From positions 1 to 14,568 of the forward strand of contig CAYZDF010000065.1 of the NCBI GenBank assembly GCA_964477085.1: 14,568 bases of DNA, in the 5' to 3' direction. Positions within the stretch are counted from its first letter, which is position 1, and each line of letters opens with the position of its first letter. This document shows positions 1-8,000 of the stretch, in pieces. The DNA is from Dichloromethanomonas sp964477085 (GTDB lineage Bacteria > Bacillota > Desulfitobacteriia > Desulfitobacteriales > Syntrophobotulaceae). Under the pieces are notes generated by a model. That model ran no database searches. It was not told where the DNA came from and saw only the letters and a program-made list of their open reading frames with translations. The position numbers and the translations under genes were made by a program.

Positions 1-1140
1 CTCTCCCTTTGAGGCGAAGACGACAGCCTGAGCGGCACAAAGGTCAGAGAATGCAATGCCTGCTGACAGTACTGCTGCCGCGACATCAAACATAGGCACT
101 CCTTCGAAAACCGAAAGGAAGGTTTTTTCATCCATCTTGCGGAGAGATTCTGTTGTTCCTTTGCCAAACAAAATCTCTGAAGCCTCAACTGCTGCTTCAT
201 ATTCCTCACGGGAATGCACCATAACAGTCACCTCTTCGGCTAGCCGTTTCTGAAGCAGCCTGACATGCGGAGCCTTACGGTGTTCCTCAACCAGAGACTC
301 TATCTCCTCACGTTGAAGAATGGTAAATATCTTGATATACTTTTCAGCATCCTCATCTGAAACATTCAGCCAGAACTGGTAGAACTGGTATGGTGAAGTC
401 TTCTCAGCATCGAGCCAGACGTTGCCCGACTCGGTCTTTCCGAACTTTTTCCCGTCGCTCTTGGTTATCAGCGGACAGGTAAGGGCGAAAGCCTCACCTC
501 CGGTTTTACGCCTGATAAGCTCAGTGCCTGTGACGATGTTGCCCCACTGGTCTGATCCTCCCATCTGCAGCTTGCAGTTGTATTCATTGTAGAGATGCAG
601 GAAGTCGGTTCCCTGCACCAGCTGGTATGTGAATTCGGTAAATGACATTCCCTGAGTCGATTCAGAGCTCAGGCGCTTCTTAACCGAATCTTTTGACATC
701 ATATAATTTACAGTGATATGCTTTCCAATCTCACGGATGAAGTCGATGAATGAGTAATCCTTCATCCAGTCGTAGTTGTTCACCAGGTATGCACTGTTAG
801 GGGAAGAAGAGTCAAAGTCGAGGAATTTTGTCAACTGTTTCCTCAGGCATCCTTCGTAGTGGCGCAATGTATTCACATCGAGCAGGTTTCTCTCCTGCGA
901 GCGGCCTGACGGGTCGCCTATCAGTCCGGTTGCGCCACCCACCAGGGCAATGGGTCTGTGGCCGGCTCTTTGCAGGTGCTTCAGCATCATTACTCCCACC
1001 AGGTGTCCAATATGCAGTGAGTCGGCAGTAGGGTCGAAGCCCACGTAGCCGGCTGTTTTCTCTTTAAGCAGTAACTCCTCGGTTCCCGGCATGATGTCAT
1101 GAATCATGCCTCTCCACTTCAGTTCTTCAACGAAATTCAT
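1..1140 (-). CDS. tyrS: Tyrosyl-tRNA synthetase, N-terminal 380 residues (C-terminus beyond the window)
   Basis: Class I aminoacyl-tRNA synthetase that charges tRNA-Tyr with tyrosine in the cytoplasm. Translating the minus strand from the ATG at 1140-1138 gives 380 uninterrupted codons up to the window edge. The class I HIGH signature is at residues 43-46, in a typical context (FDPTADSLHIGHL). It is followed by the tyrosine-pocket region (ALVGGATGLIGDPSGR) and the QGTDF and GGSDQWGNI segments. The KMSKS-equivalent loop is KFGKT at 232-236, as in bacterial TyrRS. Bacterial TyrRS is usually about 420-430 residues, so only the C-terminal S4-like RNA-binding part should be missing. A Bacteroidetes-type -7 element lies just upstream. 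The cvpA-family gene is upstream on the same strand with a 112-bp gap. Identification is secure. Confidence 0.97.
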   Translation of the reverse strand, partial: MNFVEELKWRGMIHDIMPGTEELLLKEKTAGYVGFDPTADSLHIGHLVGVMMLKHLQRAGHRPIALVGGATGLIGDPSGRSQERNLLDVNTLRHYEGCLRKQLTKFLDFDSSSPNSAYLVNNYDWMKDYSFIDFIREIGKHITVNYMMSKDSVKKRLSSESTQGMSFTEFTYQLVQGTDFLHLYNEYNCKLQMGGSDQWGNIVTGTELIRRKTGGEAFALTCPLITKSDGKKFGKTESGNVWLDAEKTSPYQFYQFWLNVSDEDAEKYIKIFTILQREEIESLVEEHRKAPHVRLLQKRLAEEVTVMVHSREEYEAAVEASEILFGKGTTESLRKMDEKTFLSVFEGVPMFDVAAAVLSAGIAFSDLCAAQAVVFASKGE

Positions 1141-1162
1141 ACTTTTTTCAAGTTTGAGAATG

Positions 1163-1170
1163 CAAATATA
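1163..1170 (-). promoter_or_regulatory. Putative Bacteroidetes -7 promoter element for tyrS
   Basis: The minus strand reads TATATTTG here, an exact match to the Bacteroidetes -7 consensus TAnnTTTG, 22 nt before the tyrS ATG. I could not find a convincing -33 TTTG at the usual 19-21 nt spacing, so this is a candidate only. Confidence 0.4.
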
Positions 1171-1252
1171 ATGCTTCTGATGGTAATCATAGTAATCTTA
1201 TGACCCATGCTGGTTGATGGAACCGTTGGAGGAATTAGGAGGGTAGTTGATA

Positions 1253-1789
1253 TCAGACCGTGACCGGCACGGGTTTTCTCTTGTACTTTTCGAAGCTGCG
1301 AATAAGGTCACCGCCTTCAATAAGAGGGAACAGCATTGGTGCAAAATCGGAGATCGGGTAGTAGAGTATTGACCCTTTAAGATGTTCCTTTGGAAGAAAG
1401 TCTTTCTTTTCGTTGAAAGTATTGAGTATAACGAATATAATGCTTAGGATCAGAGTTGTTTTCAGCACTCCGAATACTGCGCCCAGCAACTTCACCGGAA
1501 TTCCAAGGGCTACTGCCTCGAGCAGCTTGTCGATGATATTGGCGATCAGATGAACCAGCAGGACTATTATTATGAATGTAATCGCAAAAGCGATCACTCC
1601 CAGGTATTGGGTTGACAGATCGAAGTATTCTGTAAGCCTTTGACCGACAAAGCCAGAAAACCGTATTGCACCCCATATCCCCAGAATAAGGGCCAGTATC
1701 GAGGCTACTTCAATTATAAGGCCCTTGATGAACCCTCTTACCAGGGCAAAAGCAAGGATGGCCAGTATTATGAAATCAACATAATTCAT
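1253..1789 (-). CDS. CvpA-family integral membrane protein
   Basis: Small inner-membrane protein of the CvpA (colicin V production) family, implicated in other bacteria in envelope homeostasis; its biochemical role is unsettled. I chose the ATG at 1789 (178 aa, starting MNYVDFIILAILAF) rather than an upstream start at 1837. CvpA proteins characteristically begin with this short N-terminus leading straight into a first membrane helix. Four hydrophobic segments are visible, at about residues 4-18, 24-42, 63-85 and 98-122. The diagnostic ALVRGFIKGLI segment lies between helices 1 and 2. The C-terminal about 50 residues are soluble and end in a basic tail (KYKRKPVPV). The gene follows the cation exporter by 66 nt and precedes tyrS on the same strand, so the three may be co-transcribed. 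Confidence 0.85.
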   Translation of the reverse strand: MNYVDFIILAILAFALVRGFIKGLIIEVASILALILGIWGAIRFSGFVGQRLTEYFDLSTQYLGVIAFAITFIIIVLLVHLIANIIDKLLEAVALGIPVKLLGAVFGVLKTTLILSIIFVILNTFNEKKDFLPKEHLKGSILYYPISDFAPMLFPLIEGGDLIRSFEKYKRKPVPVTV

Positions 1790-1855
1790 GCTGAACGAAT
1801 TTGGAATCCAAATTAAGCCAAATAATGGCAAACGCACAAAACAGAAACGAATATT

Positions 1856-2767
1856 TTAGCAATCGGGTTTCCCGCAATTAACCTCAGGTGTCTCGGTCTC
1901 AAGTGTTACATGGCCGATGCCATGTCTGACGAGCCTGTCACGTATGGTCTGCTTTAAAGTGCCGATACCCTTTTCGGAGATTCCGGCTCTTACTACCACA
2001 TGGGCGGTTAGGGAGTTCAGGGTTGTGCTGATTGCCCAAATATGAACATGATGAACCTCCTCAACACCTTCAACCGACCTGATAGCCTCAACCACTTCAT
2101 CATGCCTGATACCTGCGGGTACAGCATCGTTGGTAAGGCGTAGGCTCTCCCTGAAGAGGTTCCAGGTTGAGACGATGATTATTCCGGCAATGACGAGACT
2201 GATGACAGGGTCGATCACCAGCCATCCGGTGAAATGAATTATCAGTCCTGAGATAACAACACCCAGTGAAACTACGGCATCGATGGCGAGGTGCAGGAAG
2301 GCCCCCCTCATGTTAAGATCAGATTTTTTATCCCTGAAGAAGAGTGCTGCTGAAACCGAGTTGATAACGATACCTATTCCTGCCACGACGATAATTACCA
2401 CCCCTTCAGTTGGCCTTGGTTCCGCGAATCTTTTAATTGCCTCTGCAAGGATTCCTCCCGTAACAACGAGAAGGATAATTGCGTTAATGAGTGATGCGAG
2501 TATGGTTGATTTTCCGAATCCGAAAGTAAACCGTTTGGTAGGAGCGATTTTTGCGAGCCGGTATGCTGCCAGGGCTATCAGGAGACTTCCGACATCGCTG
2601 AGGTTATGGGCTGCATCCGAGAGCAGGGCCAGTGAGTCATATTTCAATCCGGCGGCAAATTCAACGGCGGTAAATGCCAGGTTCAGCCCAATACCGAAGT
2701 AAAATGCCCGGTTTATACGGGCAGAACCATCGTCTGTTAGTCCTGTACTGATTTTTGCTCCGCTCAT
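1856..2767 (-). CDS. Cation diffusion facilitator (CzcD/ZitB-like divalent metal exporter)
   Basis: Inner-membrane CDF transporter, predicted to export Zn2+ (possibly Cd2+ or Co2+) in exchange for protons. From the ATG at 2767 it is 303 aa, close to the family norm. An in-frame GTG at 2833 would add 22 unremarkable residues and is less likely. Six membrane segments are expected. The two metal-site motifs of the CzcD group are present: HNLSD (H54, D58, plus D51) in helix 2 and HLAID (H159, D163) in helix 5. This His/Asp arrangement points to zinc rather than manganese. The C-terminal cytoplasmic domain (about 215-303) contains the family's VEEVHHVHIWAIS segment with its regulatory-site histidines. 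The protein ends in GKPDC, so Cys residues near the C-terminus could also contact metal. It is first in a possible unit with the cvpA-family gene and tyrS. The metal specificity is inferred. Confidence 0.93.
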   Translation of the reverse strand: MSGAKISTGLTDDGSARINRAFYFGIGLNLAFTAVEFAAGLKYDSLALLSDAAHNLSDVGSLLIALAAYRLAKIAPTKRFTFGFGKSTILASLINAIILLVVTGGILAEAIKRFAEPRPTEGVVIIVVAGIGIVINSVSAALFFRDKKSDLNMRGAFLHLAIDAVVSLGVVISGLIIHFTGWLVIDPVISLVIAGIIIVSTWNLFRESLRLTNDAVPAGIRHDEVVEAIRSVEGVEEVHHVHIWAISTTLNSLTAHVVVRAGISEKGIGTLKQTIRDRLVRHGIGHVTLETETPEVNCGKPDC

Positions 2768-2864
2768 TTTCCTGTTGCCGCTGGTAGCTGTTTCTTTGTA
2801 ATAAACCTGTGTCGGGTCTGTTTTGTTTACCACAAAGTTGATTTATCTCTTTTAGTTTTCAAAG

Positions 2865-2896
2865 TTTGCCGGAAACCAAAAATTGGTTTATTTTTG
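2865..2896 (+). promoter_or_regulatory. Promoter of tRNA-Arg (TTTG - 20 nt - TATTTTTG)
   Basis: TTTG at 2865-2868 is followed after 20 nt by TATTTTTG at 2889-2896. This fits the Bacteroidetes sigma-70-type consensus (-33 TTTG, -7 TAnnTTTG, spacing 19-21). The tRNA begins 11 nt further on. It is the clearest promoter in the window. Confidence 0.75.
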
Positions 2897-2907
2897 CGCC
2901 CTGTTCC

Positions 2908-2979
2908 GGTCCCATAGTTCAATGGATAGAATGGCGGTTTCCTAAACCGTAGATCCAGGTTCGATTCCTGGTGGGACTA
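2908..2979 (+). tRNA. tRNA-Arg, anticodon CCT
   Basis: The cloverleaf folds fully. The acceptor is GGTCCCA with TGGGACT (one G-T pair), T8 A9 are present, and the D-arm contains GGATA. The anticodon stem is GCGGT/ACCGT around loop TTCCTAA, giving anticodon CCT at 2941-2943 (reads AGG, arginine). The T-arm is CCAGG, loop TTCGATT, CCTGG. The discriminator is A2979, and the CCA end is not encoded, as is usual in Bacteroidetes. It marks the border between conserved genes on the left and AT-richer accessory content on the right; tRNA-Arg(CCT) genes are well-known integration sites for mobile elements. Confidence 0.96.
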
Positions 2980-2994
2980 CAAGAAACAACACAT

Positions 2995-3028
2995 AAAGCC
3001 CTGACACATAAAAATGTCGGGGCTTTAT
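2995..3028 (+). terminator. Rho-independent terminator after tRNA-Arg
   Basis: AAAGCCCTGACA at 2995-3006 pairs with TGTCGGGGCTTT at 3015-3026 (12 bp, one T-G wobble) around an 8-nt A-rich loop, followed by a short T-rich tail. It lies 16 nt after the tRNA. Confidence 0.8.
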
Positions 3029-3100
3029 TGTTGGTTTCTACTGAAACTATGCTGAAACAATTTCTTAACAGAGAGCAATGCTGCCTATAAGTAAGGCATA

Positions 3101-3133
3101 TGTAAAATATAAGCCCCGGAAAAACCGAGGCTT
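3101..3133 (-). terminator. Terminator after the 151-aa immunity-like gene
   Basis: On the minus strand AAGCCTCGG (3133-3125) pairs with CCGGGGCTT (3119-3111) around a T5 loop, with one T-G wobble, followed by ATATTTTAC. The wobble pairs only in minus-strand RNA, which suits a terminator for the leftward genes. It begins 18 nt after the stop codon of the gene at 3151. Confidence 0.65.
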
Positions 3134-3150
3134 AATTTCTATTTACTAAC

Positions 3151-3606
3151 TTAAATATCTGGCAGTGATTGAGGTTTGAGCCAAAGAGAAACAAAAGCTT
3201 GGTTATTGGCTATTACAGCTATGCAGTTGTTAATAAACTCCACTGCTTGACCTGTTCTTTTAGGATCTCCAATACATACCCAACCAGATTGAAGATTTAC
3301 AAAAACTGGAAAATCTTCTTCACGTACTCGATAAGAAAGGCCATAATCCAGATTGTCTGTGACTTTCAAAATTCCTTTCTGGCTCTGAGGAACAATACAA
3401 ACTGATTTCTTCCATTCATTATAGCCACTAAAACCCCAAACTTGAACGACCTTACCATTATCAGTAACGGTAAGATTGAGCTTGTTTACAACAATATCAA
3501 ATTCAACTTCTTGAACAGCCGGTTCAACGTCAAAAGAGCATTCTTCGACATCATAAATCAATGTTCTCTGCTCAGAAACGCCAGTGTATTCTACAAGGAA
3601 TTTCAT
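3151..3606 (-). CDS. Probable immunity protein for the displaced RHS-type toxin tip (151 aa)
   Basis: I do not recognise a named domain. The protein is 151 aa and soluble, with no signal peptide or membrane helix. It looks rich in beta strands: repeated alternating hydrophobic segments, for example VEFDIVVNKLNLTVTDNG at 34-51 and AVEFINNCIAVIANNQAFVSLWL at 121-143. Its ATG (3606-3604) lies 2 nt after the ancestral stop of the toxin-tip gene (3609-3611). That is the standard place for the cognate immunity gene in an RHS/CDI-type cassette, so I infer it neutralises that toxin in the cytoplasm. The reading frame is intact although the toxin frame is broken, and a terminator follows. The order alone does not prove the role; the protein could be an unrelated cargo gene. 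Confidence 0.6.
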   Translation of the reverse strand: MKFLVEYTGVSEQRTLIYDVEECSFDVEPAVQEVEFDIVVNKLNLTVTDNGKVVQVWGFSGYNEWKKSVCIVPQSQKGILKVTDNLDYGLSYRVREEDFPVFVNLQSGWVCIGDPKRTGQAVEFINNCIAVIANNQAFVSLWLKPQSLPDI

Positions 3607-3608
3607 GA

Positions 3609-4163
3609 TTAGTGAACAAAATTAAAGTGATAGATTACATTCGTTTTAGGGTTGATTCCCAACTGCCAAGTCCCTTGAGAACCTCTAAAAGTACCCGGAA
3701 CTCTCCAATTCATTCCCCCTTTAAATGTAGCATCTGGGATGCCTTTGCCTGTAGACATTATTTCCCTAATTGTCAAAGGAGAGTTCATGCATGGCCTTTA
3801 AAGCTGGCCAGCATTTGGCCCACGCTTAACCACTTCTGTTAGATGCTTTCCAGCTGATTTAGTGTAGGTAAACGCTTTTGTACTCGTCCTAGCAGCAACA
3901 CTCGCCACACCCGCTAAAACTTCATGATCTGGTAGTACCTCTTTTATTGAAAGTACTTGACTTAGACTACCATTAAGATCGACTTCTGCAAAAACCGACC
4001 CTTCAATTCCATTATTGGTGTTGGTTTCTGAAATACCTGTATGATGATCTTGACCAAAAATGATTGGACTCGCTAAGGCAGGTATGATGCATAACTGAAC
4101 GCAGATAAAAATCATCACCTGAATGATCTTAATAAATTGTATTATATCTTTCTCAATTCTCAT
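3609..4163 (-). pseudogene. Displaced secreted toxin tip, broken by one in-frame stop codon
   Basis: An ATG at 4163 opens a frame with a signal peptide-like start: basic N-terminus, hydrophobic core VMIFICVQLC at about 16-25 and an ALA cleavage motif at 29-31. The frame runs 121 codons to TAA at 3800-3798. The same frame then continues without interruption for 62 more codons to TAA at 3611-3609. The joined product reads through a C-terminal motif set I recognise from RHS/polymorphic toxin ends: GKHLTEVVKRGPNAGQL, then NSPLTIREIM, IPDATF, VPGTFRGSQGTWQLGI and YHFNF. Homologues normally have a short 'xRP' link where the TAA sits, so a single nonsense change (for example TCA to TAA) explains the break. 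The family is probably an RNase-like toxin tip, but I cannot name it. The start overlaps the preceding small gene by 11 nt. A re-start at the ATG at 3788 is conceivable but would leave only part of the domain. Confidence 0.7.
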
Positions 4164-4422
4164 TTTCAACATCCCAGTTAAATTCATCCTTAAAGTCATT
4201 AAAACATGGATGACAAATCCAGTGATAACCATCCTCTGTAGAGTACCCCTTTTTTAAGTCGCCTTCTTGAAGCGAAAACTTATTTCCACAGAATTCACAA
4301 TGATCATGATCCCAGCCAGGGCGATACGGACGGTAATTTCTTTCGATTAATTTAACTCCCTTCAAAAAACTTTCTTGGCCTTGTCTGCGCCAACCCTCGA
4401 TGGGTTGGAGAAGGCGGTAGTC
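4153..4422 (-). pseudogene. Small zinc-ribbon-like protein gene with eroded 5' end
   Basis: The frame encodes a short Cys/His-rich protein with HDHCEFCGNKFS and a later HWICHPCFNDF. Together these give two CxxC pairs likely to bind zinc. Small proteins of this type occur in RHS toxin regions; their function is unknown to me, and an immunity or accessory role is only inferred. The shortest usable start is a TTG at 4365 (70 aa). However, coding-like sequence continues upstream in frame to 4422 (DYRLLQPIEGWRRQGQESF) and stops at a TAA at 4425-4423 with no ATG, GTG or TTG at the expected N-terminus. I recall intact relatives carrying this EGWRRQGQ segment, so the gene here appears to have lost its start. 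It overlaps the displaced toxin tip by 11 nt, suggesting former co-translation. A functional, shortened TTG-started protein remains possible. Confidence 0.55.
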
Positions 4423-4538
4423 TTAAAGGAAATGAACGGCGCCGTATCACTTCCACAACCATCGGTTTAAAAATCACCTTCGGTCGTTCCTTGCTATGAC
4501 AAAATTAAATTGAATTTTTTATGTATGTTTAACAGTCT

Positions 4539-4580
4539 ATAAAAAAGTCCGATTAATAGGGGTCCAGACCACCCGGACTT
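4539..4580 (-). terminator. Terminator closing the RHS operon
   Basis: On the minus strand AAGTCCG (4580-4574) pairs with CGGACTT (4551-4545), with an inner GGGT/ACCC stem, followed at once by a run of T. It lies 24 nt after the stop of the Sel1-repeat gene. The overlapping sequence ACCCGG-ACTTA-CCGGGT-TTTATTTTT (4571-4596) could also stop plus-strand transcripts, so the site may act in both directions. The gap 4423-4603 otherwise contains no gene that I can see. Confidence 0.65.
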
Positions 4581-4603
4581 ACCGGGTTTTATTTTTAATG
4601 TTA

Positions 4604-5050
4604 TTAATTTTCTTCTTTAATACCTAAGAATTCAGCTCTATCTAGCCAAATGTCCCCAATATTTTTATTTTCATCTATCCCAATGCCATAATAATAACAC
4701 CTTCCAACCTCATAACTAGATTGTTTATCTCCCCATAAAGCTGCTCTCAGGTAGTACTCGAACGCTTGTTTCTCATTTTTCTCAACACCTTCTCCCGTCT
4801 CAAAACAAACCGCCAAATCAAAACACGCTTCTGCAATATTTCCCTTAGCAGATTTTTTGAGCAAATCTATTGCCCTTGTCAAATCTTTTTCAACATTATT
4901 ACCATGTAGATACCATGTACCAAGGGCATAACAAGCATTTAAATTGCCCTTTTCAATAGCTTCATTCAATAACTTTAAAACAAGCTCTACATCAGGTTTA
5001 TCTTTTGATGCCTCACTTAAAGCTTTTATATATATATCTTCTGTATTCAT
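4604..5050 (-). CDS. Sel1-repeat protein, likely immunity partner of the RHS toxin
   Basis: A 148-aa cytoplasmic helical-repeat protein with no signal peptide. Three Sel1-like repeats of about 36 residues are visible at roughly 36-71, 72-107 and 108-144, with the typical A-x-x-x-L-G-x-x-Y/C-x-x-G-x-G-V-x-x-D/N pattern. Clear examples are ACYALGTWYLHGNNVEKD, ACFDLAVCFETGEGVEKN and SYEVGRCYYYGIGIDENK. Sel1 repeats bind other proteins. The ATG lies 23 nt after the stop of the giant RHS gene, on the same strand, and a terminator follows. In polymorphic toxin loci the gene directly after the toxin-bearing C-terminus is normally the cognate immunity gene, and helical repeat proteins are known as immunity proteins. 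The pairing is inferred from position, not shown. No Shine-Dalgarno precedes the start. Confidence 0.75.
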   Translation of the reverse strand: MNTEDIYIKALSEASKDKPDVELVLKLLNEAIEKGNLNACYALGTWYLHGNNVEKDLTRAIDLLKKSAKGNIAEACFDLAVCFETGEGVEKNEKQAFEYYLRAALWGDKQSSYEVGRCYYYGIGIDENKNIGDIWLDRAEFLGIKEEN

Positions 5051-5073
5051 GATTTTTCAATTATTTTTTAATA

Positions 5074-8000
5074 TTATTTTGGAGGCCAAGGTCCTTTCCA
5101 TCCTGGTGGTTTTTGTCTTGGCGGATTACGTCTTACATCTCCTTTTTCACCACCATAATCACGAGCTTTTCTCGCTTGCCCTTCTTGATGCTTGCCTTTT
5201 GTTGAGTTTCTGGCTTTGCTCGTGTGTTCTGCAGCAAATTGACGAACCAAATCAATAGTTAAATCAACAACCTCTGGCCCATATACAATAACCAAATATG
5301 AAGCATAAAGCCCTGCAACAAATTCTCCTACAGGCGTAGGCTCTACTAATGCGATACCTACAACTCCAGCCAAACCAGCAGCGGCTTTTTCTGCACCACT
5401 CGTTGGGTCATTGTTTGTTGTTATTGTACCATCACCCCCTTGTCCTGCGGGTGTGCAACTTATTACATGTTTAAATGAAATTACTAAAGGGCCAGTAATT
5501 AAGTAGCCAAATTCCGGGCCTATTGATTCACCACCCTTGACATTGTCATCAATCGAATAAGTGAAGAAAAAAATCAAAGACCCTGATCCACCTCCTCCCC
5601 CAGATTCTTGAATACTTTGGTATTGTTCATAGAACTGTGCTCTAAAATCAGAATATTGACCTTTATATCCTCTATTATTCCTAATGTAACAATATTCATG
5701 AAATACTTCTGATTCTGTTGGCCCACCCTCAACAGGCCAATAACCAGTTGGATCAGTATATTTTAGCGGATTGTTTAAACAATATGAATAGCGATTATAA
5801 TTCTGAATAGATGATGGATCTGAAATAATTGGATCTGGATTTAAAAACCGGCCAAGTTGTGGGTCATATAGTCTTCCATTCATGTGAATAAGCCTGAACT
5901 CGTCAAGATGCTCATGAGTAGTGAAACCCCTATTACTGATAACTGAATCTGAGAATATGTACGACCAATCATTAGGGTCTCGTCGCCTTCCCCAAGGATC
6001 AAAACTATACTCCCCGACAACTTTTCCGGTTGTGTCAATTAGTCCTGTAATCGAGCCCAAATGATCCTTAGCCAATAGGTAGATTTGTTTCGGACCATTG
6101 GTATTTGTTATAACCAGTGCAATAGGCCCCTCAGGTGATTGAATCCAGTGATAAGAGCGATCCTGACTCCCTTCAAGAATTCGTTCAAACGAATCTGAAT
6201 ACCAGGTAGTTTTCTTAATAAGGTCCGTTGAATCACGAAGCACTGCTTTAATCCGTGCAGTACCTAAGCCATAAATGAATTCCAACGAGTAACGATTAGT
6301 GCAAATTATTTCAGGTAAATTGTCATGATTATAGGAAATACTTTCATCTCCCACAATGTATGCTGTTGACAATTCACTAATGCTATCAACTGCATGGATC
6401 TTGGTTTCATCATAGTGGTAGGCTCCAACATCCGTTTTGGAAAGGATATTACCTATATCGTCATAGGTTATAATTATGCTGTCATTCCCTGTGCCTTTTG
6501 ACCAGATCAATCTATCATGAATATCATAACCAAATGCTTCTTTCAGGTTCCGTAGACTATCGCTTCTCCATAGCAGATTTCCGGTGCCCGCATCAAATTC
6601 GTATCCAAACCATTGTAAGATGCTATCCCCCTTTTCAAATTTGATTTGAGTTGGGAGTCCATAACTATCAAATGATTTCCTTACAGTTATCATGCCGTCT
6701 CCCAATAATGATTCTGTAATATTTCCATTCGCATCTCCTGAGGAATATTCCCAAAGGATTAAATTGGATTGACCATCTCTGATCTTCAACAGGTTTCCCC
6801 AATCATCGTATTCATAGGTAACGGAATATCCTGTTGGATAGGTTAGCCTCGACATCCGCCCATAAACGTCGTAATCATAGGAAAATACCATCTTTTCTGT
6901 TGCGCTAATACTATCAGAGGATCGGCTTAGTAGCCCCAGGGAGTTATACTTGAATGAAAAACATGCATCTGGCGATACAATGCTTTGTATCTTACCGGTG
7001 CCGGTGCCGGTTGCACCATATTGGAATTGAGTAGTTCCCCTTGGGGTGCGCCAGACACTATCTCGACCATATTGATCATAATAATAGAAAGATGTGTCAC
7101 CCGAGTTTGCAACCCTAAGAACCTCTTCAGAAAGTCCATTTTGAATTGAGACTCTTAACCCGGAGTTTGGGTCAGCTTCGGATATTGGTAAACCTCTACT
7201 GTCGTAAAAATAGGATAGTTCTGTGCCTGTTCCCGGGGGTGAAATCTGACTTACCCTGCCACCGTCGTCATACTCAAATGTCAATGAAAGTCCATTTTGA
7301 TTTAAACCCGTTATTTGTCCTAATCCATTCCTGGTAGAAGTGCTTGACTTATTAAAACCTCCTCGTGTTGAAGATAATGTAGTGGTATTGTAATTGTATG
7401 AAATAGTTGTAGTAATGTTATTTGAGATTGTTGAAGTAAGCCTGCCAATGGTATCAAAGCCGAATGAAATCCAATTGGGAGATTCAACTGAAAAATATGG
7501 ATTACTAAGCGACTTAACCAGTCCACGGGGATTAAGTTTAGTAGCCACATTAACAACCTCACCATCATAAGTCGTTAAAGATGCTCTTACCTCCCTTTCA
7601 AAACTATCGAAATACCTAACTTCTTCTGGGCCTCCATTTGCCTTCATTGTAACCTTAATCAGGGAGTTAATTAAGGTGTCGGGGTTCCAGGCAATTATCT
7701 CGGTTGAAAAGATACTATCGGTTAATGAAGACTTAACTGGCTCTCCACTATCATTATATTCATAACTGGTAATAACACCTCCCACATCGGTAAAAGTTAA
7801 GATATTACCGTACTTAAAATCGAAACTGTATGCCTCAGACAATACGCCAGAACTAATCGAAGCAGGTAGCCTATGCTTTGTATCATACTGATAATTAATA
7901 GTTCTCTTATTATCAGGAGAGATTACAGTTTCGGTTAAAGCAACCAATCCATAACTATCGTAGGTATAATTAACAATGAGTGGTTGGTTTGTATTCGAAA

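Noticed and set aside
2283..2702. A 139-codon plus-strand frame opposite the cation exporter.
   Set aside because: It is an antisense shadow of a clear CDF gene and encodes no recognisable motif.
2821..2833. GTG start at 2833 for the cation exporter.
   Set aside because: It adds 22 residues with no transporter character, and the ATG at 2767 gives the usual family length. The region also lies close to the divergent tRNA promoter.
3029..3065. Remnant of an integrase start next to the tRNA terminator.
   Set aside because: Translation in all frames gives short, unremarkable fragments closed by stops. There is no recombinase motif.
3612..3842. Plus-strand frame of 76 codons opposite the broken toxin tip.
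   Set aside because: The minus strand carries conserved-looking toxin motifs in the same place, so the plus frame is a shadow.
5090..5115. Possible att repeat: TCCTGGTGG near 5101 resembles the tRNA 3' end.
   Set aside because: The match is only nine bases and lies inside the coding sequence of the RHS tip, so it is best explained by chance.
6927..7568. Short open frames in other registers inside the RHS gene (for example minus 7139-6927 and 7568-7320, plus 7146-7337).
   Set aside because: They lie fully inside the well-supported 1912-codon RHS frame and show no domain or composition of their own.
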